Source of the DNA: Treponema sp. | GTDB lineage: Bacteria > Spirochaetota > Spirochaetia > Treponematales > Treponemataceae | Assembly: GCA_017446265.1 (NCBI GenBank) | Contig: JAFSRD010000020.1 | Location: forward strand, 28,233 to 92,232 | DNA: 64,000 nucleotides | Direction: 5' to 3' | Made by a program: the position numbers and the translations under genes | In this document: piece by piece, positions 1 to 8,049 of the stretch | How positions within the stretch are numbered: position 1 is the first letter of the stretch | How the letters are laid out: each line of letters starts with the position of its first letter | Notes under the pieces: model-generated | What the model saw: only the letters and a program-made list of their open reading frames with translations | Database searches by the model: none | Told to the model about the DNA's origin: nothing

Positions 1-293
1 CGCTTGAAGAAGAATTCAGCTATGCGTATACTGATGGCGGCAAAATTGATTCAATTACATACAGCAACGGCATGGGAGATGTGCGCGAGCGCGATTACTT
101 CCGTTACGGCAGCGATGGTGTTTTGAATGAAGTTACGACGAACGATGCAGAGAATAAAACGATTGCACGAGAGATCTACCGCTACGATACGACGGGCAAC
201 GTAACGCGAATATCGCTGTATTCTGTTGCAAAGAAATTCGGCACAACAGTGACAGAACTTGTCGATATGTCTGAAATCACCTATCAGTATTGA
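1..293 (+). CDS. C-terminal end of a YD-repeat-like protein (5' end outside window)
   Basis: An open frame runs in from the window edge (first full codon at base 3) and stops with TGA at 291-293, so about 96 C-terminal residues are visible. The sequence is rich in Tyr/Asp turns such as YAYTDGG, DYFRYGSDG and YRYDTTGNVTRI, the spacing and wording of YD (RHS-like) repeats seen in secreted bacterial proteins. That assignment is by eye and covers only the tail. The last 23 residues contain AKKFGTTV, the same octapeptide found in the LysM domain of the lytic transglycosylase at 23560-24681; it may be chance. The gene converges on the cardiolipin synthase gene with a 19-bp gap. Function is unknown. 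Confidence 0.6.
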   Translation, partial: LEEEFSYAYTDGGKIDSITYSNGMGDVRERDYFRYGSDGVLNEVTTNDAENKTIAREIYRYDTTGNVTRISLYSVAKKFGTTVTELVDMSEITYQY

Positions 294-312
294 TTGTTGC
301 TGTTGCATACTG

Positions 313-1920
313 TTACAGCAGCGGTGCAAACACTTTGAAAAGCCTGCCAATCATGCGCTGGAGCAGCGGTATCTTTTTGTAAACGGCAGCAGTTATCTCT
401 GTGCATTGTGCTTTTGTTTTTTGAAAATCTGATTCAATCATTGCGACGACAGGATTTTTATATATAAACACGGCATCTTCAAAGTGGTCATATAGGCTGC
501 GATAATCAAGATTGATTGAACCGACGACAGCAGTTGTGTTGTCTGAAATGAACATTTTTGCGTGAATAAAGCCGGGCGTAAATTCGTACGCACGTATGCC
601 GTGGTCTATGAGCGATTTAATAAAAGTACGCCCTGTGCAAAATGTGATGTAGTGGTCAATTGTACGCGGTACGAGAATCGTTACTTCTACACCGCGTTGC
701 GATGCAAATACGAGTGCATTCATCAACTGGTTGTCGAGAATAACGTATGGTGTCGTGATGTGCACATATTTTTTTGCTTGCGTGATGATATAGTAATATA
801 CATTTTCTGCGATGTCGTTGTCATTGTACGCGTTGTCGCTGTATGGGATAACGACACCTTGCACGTCGTATTTTTTGTAGCGAATATCTACATACGGTTT
901 GCAATCGGCTTTTGTATTTGTAACAATGTTCCACAAATCTAAAAACATGTCGGTGAACGAGCGTACCGCGGGTCCTGCAATGCGCACAACAGTGTCTTTC
1001 CAATAGCCATATTTATGCGTTTTGTTAATGTATTGGTCGCTCAAATTGATGCCGCCGGTAAATGCGTATTTACCGTCAATAACACAAATCTTTCTGTGGT
1101 CGCGGTAGTTGAGGTACGCGGCGAATATGGGAATAATCGGCACAAAGATAGCGACATGTTGCAACCCAATTGATTTTAAATATTTTTGATAGTTGCGTGG
1201 CGAAATAGGAGTGCACCCAAAGCCGTCAAACATGATGCGAACTTCAACGCCTTCTGTGCGCTTTTGCAGCAGTATGTCAAGAATAGTGTCCCACATCTGT
1301 CCTGGAAAAAGTGTAAAGTATTCCAAGAAGATAAACTTTTTTGCGTGGCGCAACGCTTTTATCATTTCTGGAAAGGCTGCTTCGCCGCTCGGATAGTATT
1401 CAATGCTTGTGTGCGTGTACGGAGGAAACGAGGCTGTGTCTTTGAGGTATGTTACTATGTCGTGTATGTGCGCATACGGTATGTTTGTTGCGTAGTAGTT
1501 TGCATCACGTGTCTTTGGCGTTTTAGCAGCCTGTGAAATGCGTACTTTCATTTTGCTCATTGCTATTTGAAAATGTACGAGAATATAAAAACTTATGCCA
1601 AAGAGTGGAAGAATAATTACTGGCAAAAGCCACATGAGCTTATATTCGTTTTTCTCTTTTTTGTTGATTAAAAAAATAAGAAAAAGCATGCTTGCGAATA
1701 GTCTAATGGCAAGGAAATATTCAATATAATAATTGAACCAAAGAAAAAAAATGAGAAATAATAAAATCTGTATGATAAGCAATAAAACGATACATACGCT
1801 TCTGCCGTAAATGAACGACTGTACAACAGGATTTGCAAGCGATTTATGAAGTTTGATGCGCCGCTCTTTTTGATTTGCCTTGTTGTCTACCTGTGGTTTA
1901 GTCACAAGGGGAGTCTCCAT
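313..1920 (-). CDS. cls: Cardiolipin synthase (phospholipase D superfamily)
   Basis: Predicted to join two phosphatidylglycerols (or a related donor) into cardiolipin at the inner membrane. About 535 residues, normal for ClsA-type enzymes. Two N-terminal membrane segments (about residues 35-60 and 65-85, then a third hydrophobic stretch near 95-115) precede two HKD motifs: HRKICVIDGKYAFTGGINLS starting near His275 and HAKMFISD with His453, followed by the GSINLDYRS wording usual for this family. Start: I use ATG at 1920; an in-frame TTG at 1959 would add 13 residues, and neither has a strong ribosome site. It is divergent from the DRTGG gene across about 155 bp. Alternative substrates within the PLD family cannot be excluded. 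Confidence 0.9.
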   Translation of the reverse strand: METPLVTKPQVDNKANQKERRIKLHKSLANPVVQSFIYGRSVCIVLLLIIQILLFLIFFLWFNYYIEYFLAIRLFASMLFLIFLINKKEKNEYKLMWLLPVIILPLFGISFYILVHFQIAMSKMKVRISQAAKTPKTRDANYYATNIPYAHIHDIVTYLKDTASFPPYTHTSIEYYPSGEAAFPEMIKALRHAKKFIFLEYFTLFPGQMWDTILDILLQKRTEGVEVRIMFDGFGCTPISPRNYQKYLKSIGLQHVAIFVPIIPIFAAYLNYRDHRKICVIDGKYAFTGGINLSDQYINKTHKYGYWKDTVVRIAGPAVRSFTDMFLDLWNIVTNTKADCKPYVDIRYKKYDVQGVVIPYSDNAYNDNDIAENVYYYIITQAKKYVHITTPYVILDNQLMNALVFASQRGVEVTILVPRTIDHYITFCTGRTFIKSLIDHGIRAYEFTPGFIHAKMFISDNTTAVVGSINLDYRSLYDHFEDAVFIYKNPVVAMIESDFQKTKAQCTEITAAVYKKIPLLQRMIGRLFKVFAPLL

Positions 1921-2013
1921 ATTTTTTTTCAGTATACAGATAAAAGAAGTAATAATCAATTGCCAAAAAATATACCTGTTAAAAAGTTGTTTTGTTTTCT
2001 TTCACTTTTTTTC

Positions 2014-2043
2014 TTGTCAAAATACTATATTGCATGATATAGT
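2014..2043 (+). promoter_or_regulatory. Promoter of the hydrogenase-like unit with an inverted repeat over the -10 box
   Basis: TTGTCA (2014-2019), an 18-bp spacer and TATAGT (2038-2043) match a sigma-70 promoter. The spacer and -10 lie inside a perfect inverted repeat, ACTATAT (2024-2030) - 6 bp - ATATAGT (2037-2043), a plausible operator because a bound dimer would block the -10 box. Predicted start of transcription is about 2050, 26 bp before the first gene. Confidence 0.55.
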
Positions 2044-2075
2044 TATTAAGAGACGTTTTTTATGGGGTGGTGGAT

Positions 2076-2420
2076 ATGACTGTTGAACAAATTGTCCGCG
2101 CTGTAGATGGCGAAATTGTATGTGGTGAAGAATTCAAAAACAGAGAGATTGCAACTGCATGCGGCTCTGATATGATGAGCGATGTCATGGCGTTCTATCA
2201 CGATAGGGGACTTTTGCTTACCGGTCTTGTCAACATTCAAGTAATTCGTACTGCAAGCCTTCTTGATTTAGAGTGTGTGTGTTTTGTGCGCGGAAAAACG
2301 CCTACAGAAGAAATGCTGGAACTTGCAAAAGAAAACAGTCTTGCCATTATCAAGACGGCATTGCCCATGTTTCCTGCGTGCGGAAAACTTTTTGCATCTG
2401 GCATTAGAGGCAATACATAA
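2076..2420 (+). CDS. DRTGG-domain protein, first gene of the hydrogenase-like unit
   Basis: A 114-residue soluble protein (ATG 2076 chosen because GGGGTGG lies just upstream; GTG codons at 2067 and 2070 are in frame but sit inside that ribosome site). The pattern TVEQIVRAVDGEIVCGE at the N-terminus and a Rossmann-like middle with SDMMSDVMAF and LLLTGLVN segments match small DRTGG-domain proteins, which are often encoded beside anti-sigma-type ATPases and iron-only hydrogenase-like proteins in clostridia and Thermotogae. DRTGG domains are related to nucleotide or effector-binding regulatory domains; the ligand is not known. It is followed 20 bp later by the ATPase gene, so cotranscription is likely. 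Confidence 0.7.
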   Translation: MTVEQIVRAVDGEIVCGEEFKNREIATACGSDMMSDVMAFYHDRGLLLTGLVNIQVIRTASLLDLECVCFVRGKTPTEEMLELAKENSLAIIKTALPMFPACGKLFASGIRGNT

Positions 2421-2440
2421 TAAAATGACGGTGCCTGCAT

Positions 2441-2860
2441 ATGAAATACGAATACAATATTTCCGGCGAAGATTTTTCTCAAGTTGGTGTTGCGTCTCAA
2501 GATATTAAAAAAAAGCTTCAGCAACTTGGTGTACCCATTACAACAGTAAAACGCACCGCAATTGCCATGTTTGAGGCTGAAATCAATATGGTTATTCATG
2601 CGCATGGTGGCGAAGCAACAGTGGACATTGGTGATGACACAATCACTATCATCATGGAAGACAAAGGACCTGGCATACCTGACATTGAACTTGCCATGAA
2701 GCCTGGCTACTCGACAGCTACTGAAGAAGCACGCAACTTGGGCTGGGGCGCAGGTATGGGATTGCCGAACATGCAGCGCAATTCAGATTTTTTGCATATT
2801 GAGAGCACTGTCGGTGTTGGTACAAAAGTCACTATGGAGATAAAAATTGCAGATGAGTGA
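2441..2860 (+). CDS. Anti-sigma-factor-type (GHKL) ATPase
   Basis: 139 residues consisting of a single HATPase domain like RsbW/SpoIIAB. Visible ATP-site boxes: an N-box-like region FEAEINMVIHAHGG (about residues 44-57), the G1 box MEDKGPGIPD (about 72-81) and the GWGAGMGLPNM G2 region (about 100-110). There is no phosphoacceptor histidine domain, so it is not a full histidine kinase. RsbW-like proteins bind or phosphorylate partner proteins; here the natural partners are the flanking DRTGG and hydrogenase-like products. Its stop codon overlaps the start of the next gene. The specific target, including any sigma factor, is not shown by the sequence. Confidence 0.75.
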   Translation: MKYEYNISGEDFSQVGVASQDIKKKLQQLGVPITTVKRTAIAMFEAEINMVIHAHGGEATVDIGDDTITIIMEDKGPGIPDIELAMKPGYSTATEEARNLGWGAGMGLPNMQRNSDFLHIESTVGVGTKVTMEIKIADE

Positions 2861-4241
2861 AAACGCGTTTTTTTCACAGTTTCATTCAGTGCGCCTCCAA
2901 GAAGACACGTGCAAAGGATGCACTATATGCGTTACCGGCTGTCCTGTCGAAGCAATTCGCGTGCGCACGGGCAAAGCGCATATCCTTGAGGAGCGGTGCA
3001 TAGACTGTGGAGAATGTATCCGTCACTGCCCAAGCAAAGCAAAATATTCGTTATCTGCTTCAATTGACGAACTTGACGCATACGAGCGAAGGGCGGCGCT
3101 CATTACGCCGTCAATTTACGGGCAGTTCAATATGCACTACTCAAAAAAACAAATTCACGAAGCGTTTAAGTCGCTTGGCTTTACAGATGTATATGATGTT
3201 TCAGAAGACGCGCTTGTTATAAGCCGCGCAACAGCATATCTTATCAGCCACGAAAAAAATTTGCCAAAACCGCTCATTTCCTCTTCATGCCCAACTGTTA
3301 TTAAATTGATTGAAGTGCGTTTTCCGTCGCTGCTCGACAACATTTTGCCGTTGCTTCCGCCAGTTGAGCTTACAGCGCGCCGCGCCCGCGCGGAACTTGA
3401 AAAACAGAGCGGCAATGTCGGCGTGTTTTTAATTGCGCCGTGTTCTGCAAAAATCACTGTTGCGCGAAGCCCTGTCGGTTACGATAAAACTGCTATGGAC
3501 GGTGCGTTTGCATTTGACAAGTTGTATTTGCCGCTTGTGACGTCGCTCCGCCGCATGCGCGGTGACGAGAAGCAGACTGCTAAAAAAATTGCAGAGGAGT
3601 TGCAGGCTATCGAAACGCTGACGCCTGAAGAACGCGAAGCAAAAATTCCGAAAGTTGCTAAATTTTACACAGATGCGCCGGATGGTCTTGTATGGGGACG
3701 CGAGTCGGGTGAAGCAGAATATGTTGCGCATTTTTTAGCGCATCCAGAAAATTTCAACTGGATTACGTCGTGCGGCATTCAGCAGATAATTGAAACACTT
3801 GAAGCGATTGAAGACGGGCAAATGAGTCAGTATGATTTTGCAGAACTTGATGCATGTGTAGGCGGATGCATAAACGGTCCGCTTATGATAAAACCGTCGA
3901 GCGAGGGGCTTGCTGTTATGCGAAACAGGGTGCGCTTCAGCAACGTAAAGGCGGACAAAAAAATCAACGACGATGTTGTGCCAGATATAAAAACGATTTC
4001 TCTTACAAAACAGATTTCGCCACGTCCAGCGCGTCAACTCGCAGATAATTTTGCAACGGCGCGTAAAATGATGCAGCGTATTGAAGATATTGTTTTACAG
4101 TTGCCCGGCCTTGACTGTGGTTCATGCGGCGCACCGAATTGCCGTGCGCTTGCAGAAGATATTGTAAAACGCAAAGCAACACTTGAAGACTGCGTTACCA
4201 TTATGAAGTCTCGTTACGAAGAACTGTTGTTTGGCAAATAA
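2853..4241 (+). CDS. FeFe-hydrogenase-like iron-sulfur protein, probable sensory type
   Basis: About 462 residues. Two 4Fe-4S ferredoxin motifs come first (Cys20/23/26/30 and Cys49/52/55/59), then an Fe-only hydrogenase large-subunit region, then a C-terminal FeS domain with Cys422/425/430/447. All four H-cluster cysteine positions can be matched: SSSCP (Cys146), APCSAK (Cys197) and DACVGGC (Cys335, Cys339). In catalytic hydrogenases the first motif is TSCCP, where the first Cys relays protons; here that position is Ser145. Such changes are known in slow, putatively sensory hydrogenases. No PAS domain is seen. ATG 2853 overlaps the ATPase gene by 8 bp; an in-frame TTG at 2847 sits 7 bp after GGAG and is a real alternative. 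Role in redox or H2 signalling is inference. Confidence 0.75.
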   Translation: MSENAFFSQFHSVRLQEDTCKGCTICVTGCPVEAIRVRTGKAHILEERCIDCGECIRHCPSKAKYSLSASIDELDAYERRAALITPSIYGQFNMHYSKKQIHEAFKSLGFTDVYDVSEDALVISRATAYLISHEKNLPKPLISSSCPTVIKLIEVRFPSLLDNILPLLPPVELTARRARAELEKQSGNVGVFLIAPCSAKITVARSPVGYDKTAMDGAFAFDKLYLPLVTSLRRMRGDEKQTAKKIAEELQAIETLTPEEREAKIPKVAKFYTDAPDGLVWGRESGEAEYVAHFLAHPENFNWITSCGIQQIIETLEAIEDGQMSQYDFAELDACVGGCINGPLMIKPSSEGLAVMRNRVRFSNVKADKKINDDVVPDIKTISLTKQISPRPARQLADNFATARKMMQRIEDIVLQLPGLDCGSCGAPNCRALAEDIVKRKATLEDCVTIMKSRYEELLFGK

Positions 4242-4242
4242 T

Positions 4243-4287
4243 AAACCTGTTTGAAAACTTCTGAAACTGATGTTTCCGAACAGGTTT
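4243..4287 (+). terminator. Branched hairpin after the hydrogenase-like gene
   Basis: AAACCTGTT (4243-4251) pairs perfectly with AACAGGTTT (4279-4287). Inside it GAAAC (4263-4267) pairs with GTTTC (4272-4276) across a 4-nt loop. It starts right after the stop codon at 4241 and is followed by a weak TTTAATAAAAAT tail, so termination is plausible but not strong. It also lies just upstream of the folate gene start and could act in that leader. Confidence 0.5.
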
Positions 4288-4314
4288 AATAAAAATTATA
4301 AAGAGAATGTTGGT

Positions 4315-4932
4315 ATGGATGAAGAACGGATACAAAAAGAGAAAAAAGTATTAAGAAAAACAATGATAACGTTGCTTGATGAGTTTTCTGTCAATGAAAA
4401 AAAAGTGGCGCGTGCAGCAAAAAAAATAGAGCGCAAGTTGCTTGAATCAGACATATACAAAAAGACGGAAGCAATTTTCTCGTTTATTGCCGCGGCGGGC
4501 GAAGTGCCTACATATGGAATTATTAAACGTGCGTTTGCAGACGGAAAGCGTGTTGCAGTTCCGCGCATTATAGACAGAGATGGCGTTATGGATTTTTTCT
4601 ATCTTGACAAAACTATTCCGCTTAAAATGCAGCTTGAAATAGGCGCCTTTGGAATACTTGCGCCATCTCTTGATGCAGAAAAAGTTCCTGTCGAATCTTT
4701 TCCTCACGGAGGATTGTTTTTGCTGCCCGGCTTGGCGTTTACGCATGATGGAAAACGGCTTGGCAAAGGAAAGGCATTTTACGACAAATATATCGCGCGT
4801 ATTGAGCACACTGTACCAACGCTTGCCGCACTTTGCTTTTTGTGTCAGATAGTCGATGACATTCCGTGCGCCGAAACAGACAAGCTTATGGAATATATTG
4901 TATGTGAAAAAGGTGTTGTTAAATGCACATAA
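4315..4932 (+). CDS. 5-formyltetrahydrofolate cyclo-ligase
   Basis: Predicted ATP-dependent conversion of 5-formyl-THF to 5,10-methenyl-THF. The C-terminal signature LLPGLAFTHDGKRLGKGKAFYD (about residues 140-160 from ATG 4315) is the family's substrate and Mg-ATP loop (usual form PGLAFD..G.RLG.G.GYYD), and the Lys/Arg-rich N-terminus with KKVLRKTM is the usual ATP-contacting helix. 205 residues is normal length. An ATG at 4270 in the same frame would add 15 residues that overlap the hairpin at 4243-4287, so I prefer ATG 4315, preceded by AAGAGA. It stands between the hydrogenase-like unit and methylglyoxal synthase with no obvious operon partner. Confidence 0.85.
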   Translation: MDEERIQKEKKVLRKTMITLLDEFSVNEKKVARAAKKIERKLLESDIYKKTEAIFSFIAAAGEVPTYGIIKRAFADGKRVAVPRIIDRDGVMDFFYLDKTIPLKMQLEIGAFGILAPSLDAEKVPVESFPHGGLFLLPGLAFTHDGKRLGKGKAFYDKYIARIEHTVPTLAALCFLCQIVDDIPCAETDKLMEYIVCEKGVVKCT

Positions 4933-4969
4933 TCTGTATTGTGCATTTGTAGCATGTACGCACCAGTGA

Positions 4970-4998
4970 TTGCATGTATATGCAAAAATAGGTATAGT
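4970..4998 (+). promoter_or_regulatory. Promoter of methylglyoxal synthase gene
   Basis: TTGCAT (4970-4975), exactly 17 bp, TATAGT (4993-4998). Predicted transcription start about 5005, giving a 73-nt leader before ATG 5078. Confidence 0.6.
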
Positions 4999-5011
4999 AA
5001 AAAATTATATT

Positions 5012-5059
5012 TGCTGTCATTTTGTAACTTGTCTATTGGCAAGCAGACAGCATATTTTT
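5012..5059 (+). promoter_or_regulatory. Structured leader / attenuator-like hairpin of mgsA
   Basis: TGCTGTC (5012-5018) pairs with GACAGCA (5046-5052), enclosing CTTG (5028-5031) paired with CAAG (5040-5043). The stem is followed at once by a T-rich run (TATTTTTATT) and then the AGGAG ribosome site at 5063-5067. The order promoter, hairpin, U-tract, ribosome site is that of an attenuator or a structured leader. No known riboswitch class was recognised. Confidence 0.4.
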
Positions 5060-5077
5060 ATTAGGAGATACGATAAT

Positions 5078-5554
5078 ATGAAAAAAAAATTACGGATTGC
5101 GCTCGTTGCGCACGACAATCGAAAAGCAGACATCGTTGATTGGGCTGTGTTCAATGCGAATATGCTTTCTCATCACGAATTGATTTGCACAGGCACTACA
5201 GGCACGCTCATACAGGAATCGTTTGAGCGAAATGGCGTTCCGTGTGCTGTTACATGCATGCATTCCGGTCCTATGGGCGGTGATGCAGAGATTGCTGCGC
5301 TCGTTGTTGAAAAAAAAATAGACTTTGCCGTTTTCCTCATAGATGATTTAAGCCCGCAGCCACACGAAGCGGATATACAGATGTTGCTGCGACAGTGTAG
5401 AATTCATGACGTGCCTATTGCGTGCAACCGCTATAGCGCAGACTTAATGATTACGAGTACGCTTTGGGATGACGAGAACTACAAACCAAGCGAGCCGCGC
5501 TACGAACCATTCGACAGAAAAGCGTTTGAAGCAACGTATAAAAAGCATGTCTAA
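5078..5554 (+). CDS. mgsA: Methylglyoxal synthase
   Basis: Converts dihydroxyacetone phosphate to methylglyoxal and phosphate, a bypass of lower glycolysis. 158 residues, standard length. Family motifs are intact: AHDNRKADIVDW (11-22), GTTGT phosphate loop (39-43), SGPMGGDAEI with the catalytic Asp69, FLIDDLSPQPHEADI (86-100) and ACNRYSADLMI. The start is ATG 5078 with AGGAG at 5063-5067; a longer reading from 4970 would cross the promoter and leader and is rejected. It has its own promoter and structured leader, so it is probably monocistronic. Its presence fits a phosphate-limited or sugar-overflow role beside the PFK and aldolase genes elsewhere in the window. Confidence 0.95.
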   Translation: MKKKLRIALVAHDNRKADIVDWAVFNANMLSHHELICTGTTGTLIQESFERNGVPCAVTCMHSGPMGGDAEIAALVVEKKIDFAVFLIDDLSPQPHEADIQMLLRQCRIHDVPIACNRYSADLMITSTLWDDENYKPSEPRYEPFDRKAFEATYKKHV

Positions 5555-5657
5555 TGCGTGCTGTAGGTTTGCGGTGCACTGCAATTTGTTGGTGCCGATG
5601 TATTGTATTATGCAGCTGACGAAACTGTTTTGCGCTGTTGCGATTCTTTATGGCTTG

Positions 5658-6554
5658 CTACCATCCACCTGACGCACCGCCGCCGCCAAATCCCCCGCCT
5701 CCTCCTGAAAAGCCGCCGCTAGAGAAGCCTCCGCCAAAACTGCCGCGAGATGAATAGCTTCTGCCTGACGAATAGCGTCCCGTTCTGTTTTGCGTGCTTT
5801 GGCGGTATTTTGCAAAGAGATACCACGGAATCCAAAAACTGCGGCGGCACGCGAGGTTTGGAATGATTGTAATCCATGCAAGGTAAAAGAGCAGCGCAAA
5901 GAGGATTGCAGGAATGGGAGCGGCTTCTCGTTCGTCTACAACGCTTTTTTCCACGAGCTGCGCATCTGAAGCAGCAATGCCTCCCATATTCTTTACGCCC
6001 GCGATAATTCCTTCGCCATAGTTTCCGCTTTGGAATTTCGGTGCAATCACGTTGCGAATTATCAGCCCGCATTTTGTATCTGTAAGTTTTCCTTCTAGCC
6101 CGTAGCCCACTTCAATGCGTATCTTGCGCTCGTTCAACGCAATGAGCAAGAGCGCGCCATTGTCCTCTTTTGCTTGACCAAGTTGCCACTGCTCAACAAC
6201 GCGCATGCTGAACTGTTCAAGACTTTCACCTTCAAGCGACGGGATTGTTAAAACGGCAATCTGTATGCCTGTTGTATTTTCGAGCGATGCAAGATACGAC
6301 ACAAGTTCTTGCTTTTCCGCACTGCTTATAATGTTTGCATTATCTATTACATAGTCAGTGAGCGCAGGAACGGAAAGCGCAAAAATTGCCGATGACGCGC
6401 ATAAGATGGCTGCAAGTATTGTTATCGTTTTTTTCCATACGTGCTGCGAGACACCACGCCGGCGCGCGAACACCATATGCCGCTCTGCGCCCCACACAGC
6501 ACGCTGGCATGATTGTGGCATGCGCCCCGCAACAGCACTGTTTGTCAATACCAT
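5658..6554 (-). CDS. TPM-domain membrane protein with Gly-rich tail (YgcG-like)
   Basis: 298 residues. A cytoplasmic N-terminus of about 40 residues and a hydrophobic segment (about 43-60) precede a TPM domain (about 65-205) with typical wording: DNANIISSAEKQEL, TGIQIAVLTIPSLEG, LGQAKEDNGALLLIALNERKIRIEVGYGLEG and GNYGEGIIAGV. A second membrane segment lies near 225-245. The C-terminus is Ser/Gly rich and ends in an array of GGGGFGGGG type. TPM proteins are linked to membrane protein turnover and photosystem repair in plants; the bacterial role is unclear. GGAGG stands 7 bp before the start at 6554, which overlaps the end of the next gene upstream by 10 bp. Third gene of the lemA operon. Confidence 0.85.
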   Translation of the reverse strand: MVLTNSAVAGRMPQSCQRAVWGAERHMVFARRRGVSQHVWKKTITILAAILCASSAIFALSVPALTDYVIDNANIISSAEKQELVSYLASLENTTGIQIAVLTIPSLEGESLEQFSMRVVEQWQLGQAKEDNGALLLIALNERKIRIEVGYGLEGKLTDTKCGLIIRNVIAPKFQSGNYGEGIIAGVKNMGGIAASDAQLVEKSVVDEREAAPIPAILFALLFYLAWITIIPNLACRRSFWIPWYLFAKYRQSTQNRTGRYSSGRSYSSRGSFGGGFSSGGFSGGGGGFGGGGASGGW

Positions 6555-7249
6555 TCTGCGTCCTCCAGTATGACAAGTCCGTCTGGAAGCTCATTCGGAT
6601 TTTCTGTACGCGCAGGAAAATTTTCTGCAAGCAGGCTGCCGCATTTTTCAATCGCGTTAATAAATCCTTGCGTTGCATTTCCCGCTTTGATGTCTGAAGC
6701 GAGCTCGTCAGAAATGAGTTGCCACAAATCGTGCGAAATCTTTTTTGAAATGCCTATATCTGCAATGATGCGCACTTCTTTTTCCATGCAGGAGACAAAA
6801 ATCAAAATGCCTGAATGCTCCGACGTAGCGTACACGCCGCTTTCTGCAAAAAAGCGAAACGCACGGCGAGAAACATTTGCGCTACGCACTGCACGAGGGA
6901 TTATTATTTTATCGAGCGCAGGAATGTTGAAAATATAAAATGCAATGATGACGGCGGCAAGACAGATAAGCCCGTAAAGCGCGGGAAGCGACCATGCGTA
7001 TTCGCTCCACGAAATCCGTCCGTATGCGTTCCGCAGTTGCTCTGCAAACGGCAATGCCGCTGCAAATACGAAGGCAGCGGCGCATATTGCCGCGAGCAGC
7101 TCCCAGAATGCGTAGTGGGCGCTTTCTGCTGTAATTGCCACTCTGACTTCGCCTGTTGTTGCAGATTCGGCTTTTTCTGTTGCCGCTTTGATTTTTTCAA
7201 AGTCAGTTTGCGTGAGTTTAAATTTTTTGAGCATTGCCGAAGTTTTCAT
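6545..7249 (-). CDS. Second TPM-domain membrane protein
   Basis: 234 residues. Opens with a short soluble part that includes the TPM-like phrase ATTGEVRVAITAESAHYAFW, then two hydrophobic segments (about residues 50-70 and 90-110), then the rest of a TPM domain with RAFRFFAESGVYATSEHSGILIFVSCMEKEVRIIADIGISKK. This split form, with membrane helices inserted into the domain, matches the second TPM gene that commonly follows lemA. It lies 25 bp after lemA and overlaps the third gene by 10 bp, so the three are one transcription unit. Function is unknown beyond an envelope association. Confidence 0.8.
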   Translation of the reverse strand: MKTSAMLKKFKLTQTDFEKIKAATEKAESATTGEVRVAITAESAHYAFWELLAAICAAAFVFAAALPFAEQLRNAYGRISWSEYAWSLPALYGLICLAAVIIAFYIFNIPALDKIIIPRAVRSANVSRRAFRFFAESGVYATSEHSGILIFVSCMEKEVRIIADIGISKKISHDLWQLISDELASDIKAGNATQGFINAIEKCGSLLAENFPARTENPNELPDGLVILEDAEWY

Positions 7250-7274
7250 GTTGTTGTTCCAAAATTATTAATTG

Positions 7275-7880
7275 TTAAAATTCAACTTTCGGGGCAGCTT
7301 GCGCTTCGCTTGCAGCAGTGAAATACTGCTTTGCCGTAAAGTTGCCAAAGCCCGCAATAACAGTGTTCGGGAAACGGCGTATATACGCATTGAAACGCTG
7401 TGCCGCTTCGTTGAAACGCTGGCGCGCTACAGCAATGCGGTTTTCAGTGCCCTCCAGTTCGTCTTGCAGCGCAAGAAAGTTTTGATTCGCTTGCAACGCC
7501 GGGTAATTTTCAGCTACAACGAGAAGCCGCTGCAAGCTCGACGAAAGCGCGCTTTGAATCTGTTGATACTGGGCAAATGCATTCGGGTCAGAGAGCACAG
7601 ATTCGTCAACGTTCACTACGCCGCCCGCTCGCGCCCGTGCTTCTGTCACTTGCGTAAACACGTCGCTTTCATGCGTCGCGTAACCTTTCACCGTTGAAAC
7701 AAGATTTGGAATCAAATCGTAGCGTCGCTGGTATTGGTTCTGCACTTCTGCCCATGAACTTGTAACAGCTTCGTCCATAGTGACCATAGTGTTGTATGTG
7801 CTGCATCCACGCAACACAAAACCGACCGCCACAACAACAATAATAAGCAGCGTTGTCAATCCCTTTGAAAGTTTATTCAT
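7275..7880 (-). CDS. lemA: LemA family membrane-anchored protein
   Basis: 201 residues from the ATG at 7880. One N-terminal membrane anchor (about residues 6-25) is followed by the hallmark LemA region NTMVTMDEAVTSSWAEVQNQYQRRYDLIPNLVSTVKGYATHE and a helical domain with long amphipathic stretches to the end. The earlier in-frame ATG at 7886 is only 1 bp from the GGAG ribosome site (7888-7891), whereas 7880 is 7 bp away, so 7880 is the better start. LemA proteins are widespread, of uncertain function, and usually encoded with TPM-domain genes as here. The operon is divergent from the TRAP transporter genes. Confidence 0.9.
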   Translation of the reverse strand: MNKLSKGLTTLLIIVVVAVGFVLRGCSTYNTMVTMDEAVTSSWAEVQNQYQRRYDLIPNLVSTVKGYATHESDVFTQVTEARARAGGVVNVDESVLSDPNAFAQYQQIQSALSSSLQRLLVVAENYPALQANQNFLALQDELEGTENRIAVARQRFNEAAQRFNAYIRRFPNTVIAGFGNFTAKQYFTAASEAQAAPKVEF

Positions 7881-7898
7881 AGCCATACTCCATTTTGC

Positions 7899-7928
7899 AT
7901 ATTAGCATTACTATACTGATTTTTGCAA
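7899..7928 (-). promoter_or_regulatory. Promoter of the lemA operon
   Basis: On the minus strand TTGCAA (7928-7923), an 18-bp spacer and TAATAT (7904-7899) stand just upstream of the GGAG site. A moderate sigma-70-type match; TATAGT inside the spacer is a possible alternative -10. Confidence 0.4.
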
Positions 7929-8049
7929 AAAAAATCACCAGTTCAAATTTGTTCAGCGCCCATAACAGTGCTTGGACGGTTTTGTTTTAGTTGCACTTTT
8001 TCGAGAGTTCACATGGTGCATGCGGCTCATATGATTGCACAGGGAAATC

